Assembly (NCBI RefSeq): GCF_020085105.1
Contig: NC_058046.1
Location: forward strand, 24,393,675 to 24,457,674
From: Siniperca chuatsi
Lineage: Eukaryota; Chordata; Actinopteri; Centrarchiformes; Sinipercidae
Reading direction: 5' to 3'
Length of the DNA: 64,000 nt
Of the stretch, positions 9,088 through 20,970 are shown one piece after another. The notes under the pieces are model-generated. The model was given only the letters and a program-made list of their open reading frames with translations, did no database searches and was not told where the DNA came from. Both the position numbers and the translations under genes were made by a program. Position 1 is the stretch's first letter, and each line of letters begins with the position of its first letter.

Positions 9088-12000
9088 TCAGTGGCTCTTT
9101 GACCTGTCGAACAGCTGCTTGAGTTGGTCCTGAGAGGTGGCCTCTTTCTGCTGCATGAGATCACTGTGGCCTTTGGTAACACCCCAGCCATCGGGGGCAG
9201 ACATGGAGGGACACAGGGGGCGACCAGAGGCTGGCTTCAGGTTCTCCCAGTAGTCACGACGGGCTCTAAAAGAGACAAAAAGACAAGAACACTCATGCCA
9301 GTTAGTACTCACTATTGCTGAAAACCTCAATGTTTCCCATTTGACTGAGTTTAGGAGCATAATTATGGTATTCAGTGACAGATTAACAAATTAAAAGTTG
9401 CTTCTCACCTGGCTCTGACCCAGGGCTTGGTGTGCATCTCCAGACCAGCACCCCAGTTGCCGTGTTTCTCTGATGCAGCTGGAAGGAAGCCTCTCTCAGG
9501 GGCCAGCTCCTCTGCCACAGCCCTGATGTGATAAGGCTCAAATCCACAGCAGCCACCAATGAAGCGAATGCCAGAATTGTAGGCCTCTCTGGCGTACTGG
9601 TGCATGTCCCAGCGGCTCAGGATCCTGGGCTCCAGACCTGACAGAAGATTCAGTTTTATACACATTTGACTGCAGGTCGGTTGCTTTTGGTGAAATTATG
9701 TATTTCTGTGTTGAATGGTTGACCTTGCTGCAATGTAATGCAGTACATGCACCCTTAGAAAGAACTTACATTAACGGAATGGTAAAATTAAAATGCAACA
9801 CAGTATATTATTACCGAAGGGGAATTCTGGCAGATCGATGAATCCCTGACAGCTGCAGTCGGGGGTGTGGTATGCCAGGGGCTGCACCATGTAGTGAGCC
9901 TTCAGCCCGGCCTTCTCCACTCCCTCCTTCATCATCTTGACAGCTTTCACGCAGGTCATGGGGTCAAAGTGACAGTTGATTCCCACAATCTGGGCACCTA
10001 CAGAAAAACATGCATTGGAATGAGCTGACTGTTACAGAGCAAGCAATGTAGAAGAGACCACACCAACTGTGGTTTGCAGTTGTGGCTGCAAAGTTTGGGT
10101 TGAATCTATAAGACGTTTTGAATTTGGCTGATTCCTTTTAATGGTCCACATTTCCGCACTGGTAACTCAACAGAAAAACTAACGGGCACAGTTTTGGCAT
10201 GTAGACTGGTCCCAGTTATTAACTTATAATACCAGTAGTCTAAGAACAGATGTGTCATATCAGCAAACACTGCCTAGTCACACTACAGAGAGGTCATGTG
10301 AGGACAAGATGAGTTAATATGAACAAGTTTAAAGTTAAATCTCAAGTTTCATGCTTCTCTTACATTTACCTCCAGTATTCAAAAACTAGAATTCCAGTTA
10401 CTATTTAGAGCATCTATTCAGAAAAAAGACAGGGGCTATCCCTTTTAGATTGAAATAGACCAATAACAAGTTATACTCATGGGTATATTAGAGTGCTCTG
10501 TACCCACCGGCTTTGACAAGCCTGACAGCACACTCTCCAGGTGAGACACCGTGCATGTCTCCCTCTGGTCCGATACACAGAGAAGCGGCCACAGGCTTCC
10601 CTGTCTCCTTCAGCACCTGCACAGCCCACACAGCCTCTTCAACGTGCTCAAAGTACTGCAGGACAGAGACATCGGCACTCAGTCAAACCATGTTCCCGAC
10701 ATGACATGGCTTAAGAACATCCACCAGAAAATGCCTTAAAAAATGAGGAATAAATGCAGTTGCCCTTATGATTAAGTGGTGTTTTTAAAAGAAAATCTCT
10801 ACCTCAGCAATCAGGAAGTCCACATTTTTCTTGATGAACACATCCAGCTGTTTCTTGAAGGTGGCCTTCACCTCTGTCTCACTCTTGCAGCTCAGGTAGG
10901 ATGGAGTCTGAGACACTCCACCGGCAACCAGAGCGTCGCCCTCATTGGCAACCTCATGGGCCAAATCGCAGGCAGCCTCATTGATCTGAGCTCCCTGCAG
11001 AAAAAGTCAAATAATGGTGAAACAAAGGCAAGAATCAAATAGTCAGCACTGATACACGTAAAAGAATATCACAAGTATTTCTATAAAGAGCGGAAATTGA
11101 GATTACCACTTTATGGATATTGCTAATGAGCACTGCTTCTACATTGTTTACTTTGTGATTAATATACATTGATAAAGGAACTGATGGTTTGAGTCATTTT
11201 AGCTAACGTTTTCAGTGTACAGATGACCAACCACCTGCAGGATATTCTGAGTATTCCTGTGAAAGTGGTGTGATGTCCCATTTAACTTACAGTGAAGGTG
11301 AGCTTGTTGCCTCTGTTCTCCAATTTGTCATCACTGGCGTAAAAGGTGAAGGTCTGCATAACGTTGGCCCCAGCTCTCAGGAACTCCCTGTGCAGCTGTC
11401 GTACTGAATATCATCAAACAAACAGATCACATCAGCAGGTGAACATACTAGCAAATCCATCTAAACTGTGACACATAATGCATAAGGAAAGGTAATTTTC
11501 AGGGAACACTTGCAGAGGATAATGAAGAAGTTGAAATAGAGCATTAAAGTTGGTAAAACAGCTTGTTCTCACCTGCTTCAGGGTGCTCTGCAGCGGCTTC
11601 GGGGGTCCAGGGACCGGCCTTCACATAGCCTCTCTTCTCCAGGGCAAACACGAAGCCTCCATCGCCGATCACAACCTCCCCAGCGTCAAGACGCTCCAAG
11701 ATTCCCTGTGATTATGGATAAATGTAAGTTTAGAATGATGTAGATTGAATATCACTAGATTAGTCAGGCTGGAGATGAGCCACTGAGGCCAAAGGGTCTG
11801 CAGGTTTTCATTCAAAGAACACCAGCTGACACCAGCATACTACCTTCTAGTATTGATCCTGTACAGCATTATGGCCCACCTCTGGCCAGACTGACTCTGT
11901 TAAGACACTAGAAATAAATAGAAATTTATATCTAAACATTATGCCTCATGCATAGCGGTTTCCCAAATCCAGTGCCACATCCCCCCTTCTCTCAGTGACC

Positions 12001-12782
12001 CTGAGTCATCAAGAAAGCAGCACGTCTGAGATCAGCTGCACTGCTTGTAATGACTGATAGAGCTGCACCTTTTGATTCCAACATGCTTGGCTGTCAAAGT
12101 AAAGTTTAGACTTTGTGTGACCATTTAGCCTCAGTCTGAAAAGGTCCTCTTTATTACACTTTAGACTGTGTTTGCAAAATGCATTTGCATCCATGCACTC
12201 ATGTCATGAACCCTCACCAGATCCTCCTAAAGTTATACCACAGTGAGAGTCAGATTTGAGAGCAAAGTTTCCAAAAAATCCCAATATAAAACTTGACAAA
12301 TCATAGAAATTGTACAATATTAAAACAATAATTAAAATTAATGTTAAATTATCTGTTATTTAGGGGAAAGGAAAACTTTGTTTCTTATAAAGGCAAATCT
12401 TAATGTAAAATGTTGAAAACACGATTATTTAAATTAATGTTTTTCAAAATATTTTTACTTCTTAAACTCTTTCAGAATGTGATAGATCAAAATTTTAAGA
12501 ATAAATACTTCATTCATCTCCAGTGCATTGGGATGCAGAAATCTCAGACACAAAGATCTTTAAAAACCTGGACAAATAAAGGCAATCTTCTTTGTAATTT
12601 GGGTTAATCTATCATTATATTACATTCAGTTGTTCTATGATATGATTCAGTTTGGAGCTCAAGAGAGACATCACACATATTGAATTATTGGCAGTCCACA
12701 AAATTATCAGTTGTAATTCTCTGCATGGATATTCTGATAGCATACCACAAAAGTCCACACATACCCTCTTTCCTGGTGCCAT
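9088..12782 (-). CDS. bhmt: Betaine-homocysteine S-methyltransferase, copy 1
   Basis: Eight coding exons on the minus strand: 12782-12765, 11705-11573, 11403-11291, 10994-10803, 10655-10508, 9997-9815, 9637-9409 and 9265-9088. They encode 397 residues (human 406). The cytosolic enzyme transfers a methyl group from betaine to homocysteine, giving dimethylglycine and methionine, and is strongly expressed in liver. The protein starts MAPGKRGILERL. Zn-binding cysteines are C210 (GINCHFDP) and C292/C293 (GGCCGFEP), each seven less than the human numbering. Conserved [47 protein letters not shown] and WGVTKG blocks are in order. All junctions are GT-AG with matching phases, so the gene looks functional. 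It is the downstream member of a head-to-tail pair. Confidence 0.95.
11706..12764 (-). other. bhmt: bhmt copy 1 intron 1
   Basis: AT-rich first intron. At 11795-11815 it holds GTCTGCAGGTTTTCATTCAAA, a motif shared with the hAT-like element at 48621-48783, so this is probably a worn relative. No other feature is seen. Confidence 0.45.
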
Positions 12783-13371
12783 AATCCTGCAGCTGTGTGG
12801 ACCCCTGACTGCTCAGACTTTGAGAGGCTGAAGCAACATTAGAGCAGAGGGCAACTATAAATCTCTCTGAAGTAGGGGAGGGGTCTGAGTAAGAGCTGCT
12901 CTGATTGGCAAGAGGCAGGTTACACAACTGCAATGTTTACTCCTTTCCCTCCCCTCTTTTACTGAATGATAGTACTGTGAGTGTGTTCTACTAGTTTGGT
13001 CCGGATTAATTACAGTTGTTGGTGTGTGTTTCTGTTTTTTATCACCCTGAATGGACAAAAATAAAGTCCAACTTGATAGTAGGCAGCCACTTTTAACAAA
13101 GCACTAAGGATTGAGTAACTTCTAAATCAGTGCATATGTGAAAGTGTGACATGTTTATAATTAAATAATAATATTGACAACAAAATTAAGTGACAAACTC
13201 AGGTTTATTGTTTCGGGGTTTATACAGTAATACTCCACAACTGGAGCATCGCTGTTACAAGTGCGTTTTATCTCCAAAGGGAACTGGGAAAGACTTCACT
13301 CCTTCCCCCTCGTCCCTCTCTTGTTGACCGACTGAAGGGATGGGTGCCTCAGTTTTCTCGCTCTGCCTTGC
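12783..13371. other. Spacer between the two bhmt genes
   Basis: About 590 bases separate the start codon of copy 1 from the stop codon of copy 2. It must contain the copy 1 promoter and the copy 2 3'UTR. A TTTATT at 13204-13209 (AATAAA on the coding strand) probably ends copy 2, leaving roughly 420 bases for the copy 1 promoter. No clear TATA box was found for copy 1. Confidence 0.55.
13204..13209 (-). terminator. bhmt: bhmt copy 2 poly(A) signal
   Basis: TTTATT on plus gives AATAAA on the coding strand, about 165 bases past the copy 2 stop codon. Confidence 0.5.
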
Positions 13372-16135
13372 TCATACAGAGGACTTGGCCTTCTTCTGCA
13401 TCTCTAGCACATGCTTCATTTCCTGGATGCTGGTAGCCTCTTTGTGCTGCAGCAGGTCAGCGTGGCCCTTGGTCACACCCCAGCCCTCTGGTGTGGACAG
13501 GGACGGGCACTTGGGACGACCAGATGCGGGCATGAGATTCTCCCAGTAGTCACGACGGGCCCTAGAGGAGATAAAGACACATGTTATACACAGAAGAAAA
13601 GATGCACCAAATAATATGATTCCTAAAATTGTGTGCATTTCAGTGTGTTGAATATTTTGGATGGTTTACCTGGCTCTGACCCAGGGCTTGGTGTGCATCT
13701 CCAGACCAGCACCCCACATTCCGTGTTTCTCTGAGGCAGGGGCCATTATCCCTCTCTCAGGGGCCAGCTCCTCTGCCACAGCCCTGATGTGGTAAGGCTC
13801 AAACCCACAGCAGCCGCCAATGAATCGGATGCCAGCCTTGTAGGCCTCTCTGGCGTACTGGTGCATGTCCCAGCGGGTCAGGATCCTGGGCTCCAGGGCT
13901 GAGAGCAGAAGGAAAAGGAGGCAATTGTGAAAAGCCGTAGCCCAGTTGCCCGAAAAAAATTTATGAATTGTACGTTTCTGCAAACCACAGATATGTGCAA
14001 TCTGTACGTTTTAATGCATTTAATACATAGGTATATTTCTACAATACGTATCATGGAGATGCAGTTAAGATGACGTCTTTAAGAGCTGATTTTCTTAATC
14101 GGAGGAGGTCAGTAGTCAGAAGTTGCAAAAGCACCAGAGACCACTGTTCGACGGCACAATTTGCAGAGCGTTTGAAACGCAGAGATTAAACGTTTGAAAT
14201 TAAATGTATCCGTGGTTTCTAGAAACATACACCTGCTGAAAAGCCGCCACCCGCACGACTGTCACCTGGTAGATGTTTTTTTTTATTTGAATGTCCAAGC
14301 AAAGCATATTACCAAAGGGGAATTCTGGCAGGTCGATGAATCCCTGACAGTTGCAGTCGGGGGTGTGGTATGCCAGGGGCTGCACCATGTAGTGAGCCTT
14401 CAGCCCGGCCTTCTCCACTCCCTCCTTCATCATCTTGACAGTCTTTACGCAGGTCATGGGGTCAAAGTGACAGTTGATTCCCACAATCTGGGCACCTACA
14501 GAAGAACATGCGGGATTGTTACATCAGATGACACAGCTAACTTTCAAGTAAAAAAACAAAAGGAAAAATCGTGAGATCATGCAGGGTAGATGAAATACGT
14601 ACCGGCCTTCACCAGCCTGACAGCACACTCTCCAGGTGAGACGCCGTGCATGTCTCCCTCCGGTCCGATGCACAGAGAAGCGGCTACAGGCTTTCCGCTG
14701 GTCTTCAGCACCTGCACGGCCCACTCCGCCTCCTCAACATGCTCAAAGTACTGCAACGACAGAAACAACACAGTCACCATTTGCTTCACTAATCATCTTT
14801 CAGATTATAGAAGTTTTGACGTGACTTGTGCACTTAACAAAATGAAATAAGACGTGAATTCACCTCAGCAATCAGGAAATCCACATTCTTCTTCACAAAC
14901 ACTTCCAGCTGTTTCTTGAAGATGGCCTTCACCTCTGTCTCACTCTTGCAGCTCAGGTAGGATGGAGTCTGAGACACTCCACCAGCTACCATTGCGTCTC
15001 CTTCGCTGGCTACTTCCTTTGCCAGGTTACAGGCTGCCTCATTGATTTGTGCCCCCTGAAAGAATGAGTCAGGTGATGAGTTTGTTGATGATCATGCTCT
15101 GTACAATACAACTCATGTTTATTGATAAGTCCACAATCAGTACGGGGTAGAATTTTCAAGATCTACACAATCTCGCTAATATTGGTTGCAAAGTGCTATA
15201 GTTGGGTACTCACAGAGATTTTCAAGGTCTGACCCCTGTTCTCCAGTTTGTCATCACTGGCGTAGAATGTAAATGTCTGCATGACATTTGATCCTGCCCT
15301 CAGGAACTCCCTGTGCAGCTGCCGCACTGATGGAAACATACAGATTTGTCATATTAAAGGTAAAACTTTGTTATTTTAGGTTTGTGCACCTTCCCTCTGG
15401 GCTTCATGAGGTTTTGGATACAATAGGTGTGTGTGCTGTCTGTCTTACCGGCCTCAGGGTGTGTGACAGCAGCCTCAGGAGTCCATGGCCCAGCCTTCAC
15501 ATACCCCCTCTTCTCCAAAGCAAACACGAAGCCTCCGTCGCCAATCACCACCTCCCCAGCATTCAGACGCTCAAGGATACTCTGTGGGAGCAGAGGGATC
15601 CATGCACACATGGCTTATGAGCTTAATGATATTTTGTATATTACTTAATATCTCTAGAAATACAACAGGGAAGAAGGACAACAATGGACAGACAAAATGT
15701 ATGTGTTTGTATGTATTTAAAGACAGACATGTGATGTTATATGTGAACAGTTTTGTCGCAGTTTGCAGTTGATACAGAGACAATGTGTGCAATGATTCTG
15801 TAAGTGTTTATGTGCGAGAAGCTGCAGTCCAGGTACAAAGGTGCAAAGTTAAAAGCAGTTTTTAGCCTAAGATAACGCTTTAGTCTGGATATTTCACAAA
15901 TCACATGCACGCACACACATAAAACCTGCACTGACAACATTTTCCTTACAGACGACAGTCCATCGACCAATGGGACAACTACTAGGACAACCTATAGTAT
16001 TTTATTGCATTGCATGATGTAAAAGCTATGCATGTTGCATTAACAAAATCGCAGTTTTCTGCGGAAAAACAAAGAAGTAATATACAAGCAGTATAGTCTG
16101 CACAGAGGTTATTTTACCTTCTTGCCAGGAGCCAT
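13372..16135 (-). CDS. bhmt: Betaine-homocysteine S-methyltransferase, copy 2
   Basis: Eight coding exons on the minus strand: 16135-16118, 15581-15449, 15326-15214, 15055-14864, 14750-14603, 14495-14313, 13898-13670 and 13561-13372. They encode 401 residues. Exons 1 to 7 have exactly the same lengths as copy 1, and the last exon is 12 bases longer. Zn ligands C210, C292 and C293 are kept, as are the substrate-binding blocks, so it should be an active paralogue. The start reads [16 protein letters not shown]. At the exon 6/7 junction residue 263 is Ala where copy 1 and human have Gly. The C-terminal tail ([10 protein letters not shown]) differs from copy 1 (LFDRSKSH). Hand comparison with copy 1 gives about 97% DNA identity in exon 6 but only about 75-80% in exons 2 and 8. 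Confidence 0.95.
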
Positions 16136-16230
16136 CTCTTTTTTCCCAGTTTCAGTTGAAGCACTAAGCACTTGGTAACAGCGAACCCCTCTTTTGACCC
16201 GAAGAGTAGAGAGAGTTGCTCCTCACCAGT

Positions 16231-16236
16231 TTTATA
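16231..16236 (-). promoter_or_regulatory. bhmt: TATA box of bhmt copy 2
   Basis: TTTATA on plus reads TATAAA (within GTATAAAACT) on the coding strand, about 95-100 bases upstream of the copy 2 ATG. The position suits a TATA box with a short 5'UTR, in line with a liver-type promoter. Confidence 0.6.
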
Positions 16237-16249
16237 CTGCTGGGTGAAT

Positions 16250-17000
16250 ATGGGAGGATTTCATGTTGGTGCCAAATTCATGTCTAATTGCCACATGTCT
16301 GTTTGGAAATTGTGCAACATTGTCTGGCTCACACATCACTAAAGATGACATGGATTGTAACAGTCAGTTCAGGTAAGACCAGGGACATGTGAAAGAGAGA
16401 TGTGTCAGTTTAATGATTATATTAATATCTCTAGTTTAAACATTAACTTACTCCCAAACCATGTGTGCTTTGTTGTAAACTACTGTCCGACAAATTGTGG
16501 GACACAGTGCCGTGTAACATGAAATAAAGTACCAGGGTTAGTTTAAGCATCTTTATTATGTTGTTGAGTTTACTTGTTGAGTGTGCAAATTAGCTTTTTG
16601 GTAAAATGTTCATACATGTTTATGACCTCTTGGTTAACCAGCTTGGTTACATTAAACCAACCAAATACTTTGGGTCTTCTTTGTGTGACCCTGAAATGTA
16701 GGATGCAATCAGGGACATTACAAACTTACAGTGTCCTCACAGTTGGAACCTTCTGAAAATGCATGAGGAGATAAGCTTGCATAATGCACCTCTGTCCAAT
16801 TGGGACAAAAGACTGATAAGAGCAATATGTGTTGATTGACTGAAGTATGTTGTGGTTTTATATGGCTCTGAATCCAGCTTTGAAGATCTTATAAATGAAC
16901 AGAAATATTTGTGGTTTGTAAAACTCTTTAAACTCAAGATTAAAAAACGTTTTAATCTTAGGCCATGCAAAGAAGCTATGGCACATACTATAACAGATAT
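16250..17000. other. Upstream of bhmt copy 2, no gene
   Basis: AT-rich sequence with no recognised coding or repeat structure. It presumably includes distal promoter sequence of bhmt copy 2. Confidence 0.4.
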
Positions 17001-17260
17001 AGAGCTGCAACAATTGTTCGATTAAATTAATTGGTATAAAATTAATTGTTAAAATCATATTTCAAGCAAAAATGCCAACAATTAGATGGTTCCAGCTTCG
17101 CCATTGTGACAATCTCCATTTGATGACATCACTTTAGGCCCTAGGCCCTACATTTTCAACTTTTTTTCTGATGTTTTTTAGACTAGACGAGTTAGCGATT
17201 AATTAAGAAGATGACATCAGATTAATCGATAATGAAAATAATCATTAGTTGCAGCTCTTG
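17001..17260. mobile_element. Non-autonomous hAT-type MITE with 8-bp target duplication
   Basis: Inverted ends AGAGCTGCAAC (17001-17011) and GTTGCAGCTCT (about 17249-17259) enclose AT-rich sequence containing ATTAATCGATAAT-type palindromes. ACAGATAT occurs directly outside both ends (16993-17000 and 17261-17268), an 8-bp target duplication as made by hAT transposases. It has no reading frame. Confidence 0.8.
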
Positions 17261-17448
17261 ACAGATATGTTTTCTTGAACCAGAGCCCTGCTGGACCATT
17301 TTGTCTTGTATGTCAGTATTTAAAAAACACTGCTGCATGTAGATTGCATTAATACAGGTTAACACCTCCATTACCAGTCACAGTCTTCATTGCTGTCCTT
17401 ATTTTTTCCATGCACTGCACACAGACACGTATTTAAACATGTACAAAT

Positions 17449-17451
<3 letters not shown>

Positions 17452-17512
<61 letters not shown>
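17452..17512. repeat. (CA)n microsatellite, about 30 units
   Basis: Uninterrupted AC/CA dinucleotide run, the longest pure one in the window. Confidence 0.98.
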
Positions 17513-17514
<2 letters not shown>

Positions 17515-18059
17515 GATATTGACCTTCAATAGAGTGCTGGTGTAAAGTTCTGTCAACTCTGGTCTACCCAGTTTCAGGGGGAATGTTACAGATAGGCCTC
17601 CCTAAGGTATTCATCAACAGAGTCAAAGTTCAGAAAAATGCCTCTAATCTATAGTTCACCATAGGATTTCATCAACTTGTATTGGAGTTGTAGTTGGAGT
17701 TGTCCCCTCTGCTGACCAAAAAGGACTGTGTTTACCGCATTACATTAAGTGTTACATGTCCCAAAAATGGATTCTGGCACTAGTTTGCAAATATGCAGTC
17801 CATTTTACAGTAAACTCTCACAGGTTCTCACAGTTTAGTTGTTACAAACTCATGCTGTGCAGCCAAGCACTGTTCAAACCCAAAGGACTTAAAATTCTAG
17901 TGGATATACCGAAATTTCCAAAGATTTCAAATAGTTCGGGCTGAATTTTGTAGAATTGTGTCCACATTGTCTTATTTCCATTTGATGAATGGTGCGGCCA
18001 TGATGTGGGAAGCAGCAAAGGGGAAATAAAAGGGGAAAACTGGATTTTACAGTAACAGG
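17513..18059. other. Intergenic, nothing recognised
   Basis: No supported gene or repeat is seen between the CA tract and the foldback element. Confidence 0.4.
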
Positions 18060-18611
18060 TTAAAGTAATAGTTCGAGATTTGTTATTTGCTTTCTTGCTG
18101 AGAGTTAGATGAGAAAAAATCACTCTCATATTCGTCTGTTAAATATAAAGCTAGAGCCACGACAAGGTTTGCTTAGCTTAGCTTAGCTTAGCACAAAGAC
18201 TGGAAACAGGGGGAAACAGCTAGCGTGGTTCTGTCCAAAGCTAACAAATTCTGCCTACGAGCACCTCTAAAGCTCACTAATTAAGACATTATATCTCAAT
18301 TGTTTAATCTAAAACCATGTAGTATGAACAACAAATTGATATTTAAATATTTTTCGGCCACTTCCAGGAGTCAATCTCAGGGTGAGAAGTCACTGTGCCC
18401 AGCCAAAAAGCAACACACAATCCCCTGTAAAACCACAAACTTGTTTTTACTGTTTGGTTTTTGTTTCCATGCTGTGTGCTAAGCTAAGCTAAACGTCTTC
18501 TGGCTGTAGCTTAAAATATAAGAGATATGAGAGTGGTTTTGAGCTTCTCATCTAACTCTAGGCAAGAAAGTGAAGAAGCATATTTCCCAAAATCTCCAAC
18601 TATGCCTTTAA
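18060..18611. mobile_element. Palindromic (foldback) MITE, complete copy
   Basis: The two halves are near mirror images. Left: TTAAAGTAATAGTTCGAGAT, then CTTTCTTGCTGAGAGTTAGA, then a tandem GCTTA run before GCACAAAGACTGG. Right: the reverse order, with GTGTGCTAAGCTAAGC, then CATCTAACTCTAGGCAAGAA and a terminal CTTTAA. This layout is a very common teleost repeat. TTAA stands at both edges. It is non-coding. Confidence 0.75.
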
Positions 18612-20330
18612 GCCAAATAAAATGTTTATAGTTATGTTTCACATCTGGATAAAAATAAGCTCTCAGACAAACAGGAGAAATATAAAGGTAAGAAAGACTA
18701 GGAATCTGATCTGTGACCTTTAGCATTTAAGTGGTTACCAAACAGAGCTGCCCAAAAGCAAAAAAAAAAAAAAAAAGTCCAGTCATTCATCAAACAGAAA
18801 AAACAGTTTATCCTCACTGGCAACTTAAATGTAGTGTTCTTTTACCCTGGCTGTATTTAGAGAGGAGTGGTCTGTTTACTGTGAAGTGTAACAGTTTCAC
18901 TTGCAAAGGCAGCATCAGAGGGAACCTTCTGAACGTCTCCCCTCAGGCACAACTGTTTAAATGTACATGTGTAGTGCATGTGGATTTTTTAGTGAGTGTT
19001 TGTCAACATGTTTGCAAGTGTGTGCATGTGTATTTATGTGTAAGAGCAGAAATAGCTCTAACATGCAATGAAGGGACCAGTGATCACCTTCTTTTAGATA
19101 CAAGATTAAGAGCTCTTCCTCTCTTTCTCCTTCTCTTGTTGTCACAGAAACCACATCAAGAGTTTTTATATGTGGGGCCTTGTGAGGTTACACTATAGAT
19201 TCAGTTCTAGGAAATCTATTTACATAATGTGTTTTTTCCGAGTAATTCCAACTATTCCAGTTGGAGTATCAGGCTTTGACCAGAAGCTGTACTGGGTTAC
19301 ATTTTCTTCTCTTTGCAGCCACAACTAGTTCTCGCAGACTGACGCTGGCACTGAGGCCGTCCTTGCAGTTTCAATGGGGGGGGTGTTGAAGATTGGGAGC
19401 GAGGCTGGCTGGGAAAAAGAGGTGGAGGAAGAGGGTGCACAAAATTGCAAGTTTGCAAGCCTGGGTCTTTCTGTGGGGAAACACATCTGAAATTACCTGG
19501 GCTGACACTGATAAAGTTGTGGTTAACTATTGACTCCTGTGTCCAGTGTTTGACTTGTAACATGCTGAACAGAGAAAATTTGGTGTAACACCCCAAATTG
19601 TTATTCTTGACATGAGTTTATGTTTTTACATTGTAAACAGCATTGCAAGTTATGCTAATGATGTTGTTATATGTTGATTATTGATGATCTTACCCAGTTT
19701 CTTCAGTCTCCAACTATATGTCATTCATGACATATTTAGTTGCACATTCATGTTTCTGGCCTGAGTTTGTGTGTGTGTACAGAGCTTGTGCTGAATGCAG
19801 TGAACCCTAAGCCACAAAATGAAATTGATCTGCATCAGAGCCTGTAGAGCCAAAACCTCTCCCCATAACCTTCACGCATGTGCTGTTTTCTGTGTTGCTT
19901 CACTCTCTGTTCTCCTGTTATAGAGGGACTCTCTGTGCCACTGCAGCCCCCTTTTTACCTCCACCCCTTCCTATGGTCCAATCACAGCTCAAGCTGAAGA
20001 AGACATTCTGCTGAAATCGTCCATTCTTTGTGGATTTGTAGGCCACAGAGAGATAAATATGGAGAAAGACATTGAGTGAGTGAGAGAAAGAGAGGGAGAG
20101 CACTCTGTGACCATATAAACTGGCTGGAGTCTCTTGTTTCTTATCTCTCTTATGCTGCATAAAGACAGTAGCTGTAAGAAATTGCATCTGGATGCAGCAT
20201 GACCCACTTCTTAGGTTTTTTTTGTACTAAACAAGAAGAAGGTAGTAAAAACTATCCAATGTAATACTACTTTGAGACACAAGAGGGCACTATTGTACAC
20301 ATTCTTCAGTAAACACTTTTCTCTCTTATG
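18612..20330. other. Intergenic, no gene supported
   Basis: Contains a 17-base A run near 18760 and reading frames up to about 155 codons, but none has a family signature or plausible splice context. Left unassigned. Confidence 0.4.
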
Positions 20331-20369
20331 TACAGACAGAAACCTGAAACCTAAATAAATGAGTGGAGA

Positions 20370-20660
20370 AAAATAACAATGCAGATGCTTCCATACAAGA
20401 GGTCACTGAATGGTTTGATCAGTATCAGAAAGATGTGAATGATATGTTAAAGCCTTTGCAGTCACCAGATGTCAATCCAGTTGAAATTCCTATGGGACAT
20501 TTTGGACTGAGGTGTTAGCACTCTCCACCTCCATCATCAAAACACCAAATGAGGGAACGTCTTTTGGCAGAGCGGTGTTCATCCCTTTTGAGCGCCGAAG
20601 CTGTTCTGCAGGCTCGTGGTGGCCCAACACCTTACAAAGACACATGTCGTTTTATTCCCC
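20370..20660 (+). mobile_element. Tc1-like transposase 3' relic
   Basis: The translated pieces EWFDQYQKDVNDML, LQSPDVNPVE, SPPPSSKHQMRERLLAERCS and AVLQARGGPTPYKDT follow in order the C-terminal part of fish Tc1-like transposases. They include the SPDxNPIE block, which holds part of the DDE catalytic triad region, and the GGPTPY tail. The pieces lie in more than one frame and an internal segment is missing, so it is a dead 5'-truncated copy. Tail sequence resembling the element end (CTTTCATTTGTCA) follows at about 20660. Confidence 0.7.
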
Positions 20661-20934
20661 CTTTCATTTGTCAGAAATCCACACCGAGAACTGATTTTGA
20701 GTTTTTTAATATACTTAGTTTGTGCACAAGTGCAGGTTGTAAAAGGCAAAAGGAACACAAAAAGGCCTTGACAGGCAGCTTCTCAGAATTGCAAACATAG
20801 TGTTCTTCCTCAGGAGCCAAGCTTGAAACCTTTATGTCTTCCTTTTGCCTCTTAAGTGTTTGCATTTGTGCACAAAGTATATTAAAAATGTGTTTTCACT
20901 CCTCATTTAACATATTCCCTCCTTTTTTATTCTA

Positions 20935-20970
20935 TGTCCTTTAATTTGTCACCCACCGGCAAATTTGTAT
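20935..20970 (+). repeat. Possible second Tc1-like element tail
   Basis: The string TCCTTTAATTTGTCACCCAC resembles the 3' end of the same Tc1-like family as the relic just upstream. It may be the true end of that element after an insertion, or a second fragment. Confidence 0.35.

Noticed and set aside
17371-17556. Cys/Val-repeat peptide frame
   Set aside because: It is simply the (CA)n microsatellite read in frame.
18731-19198. 155-codon plus-strand frame
   Set aside because: It begins with a lysine run from a poly(A) stretch, has no recognisable domain and no splice or promoter context.
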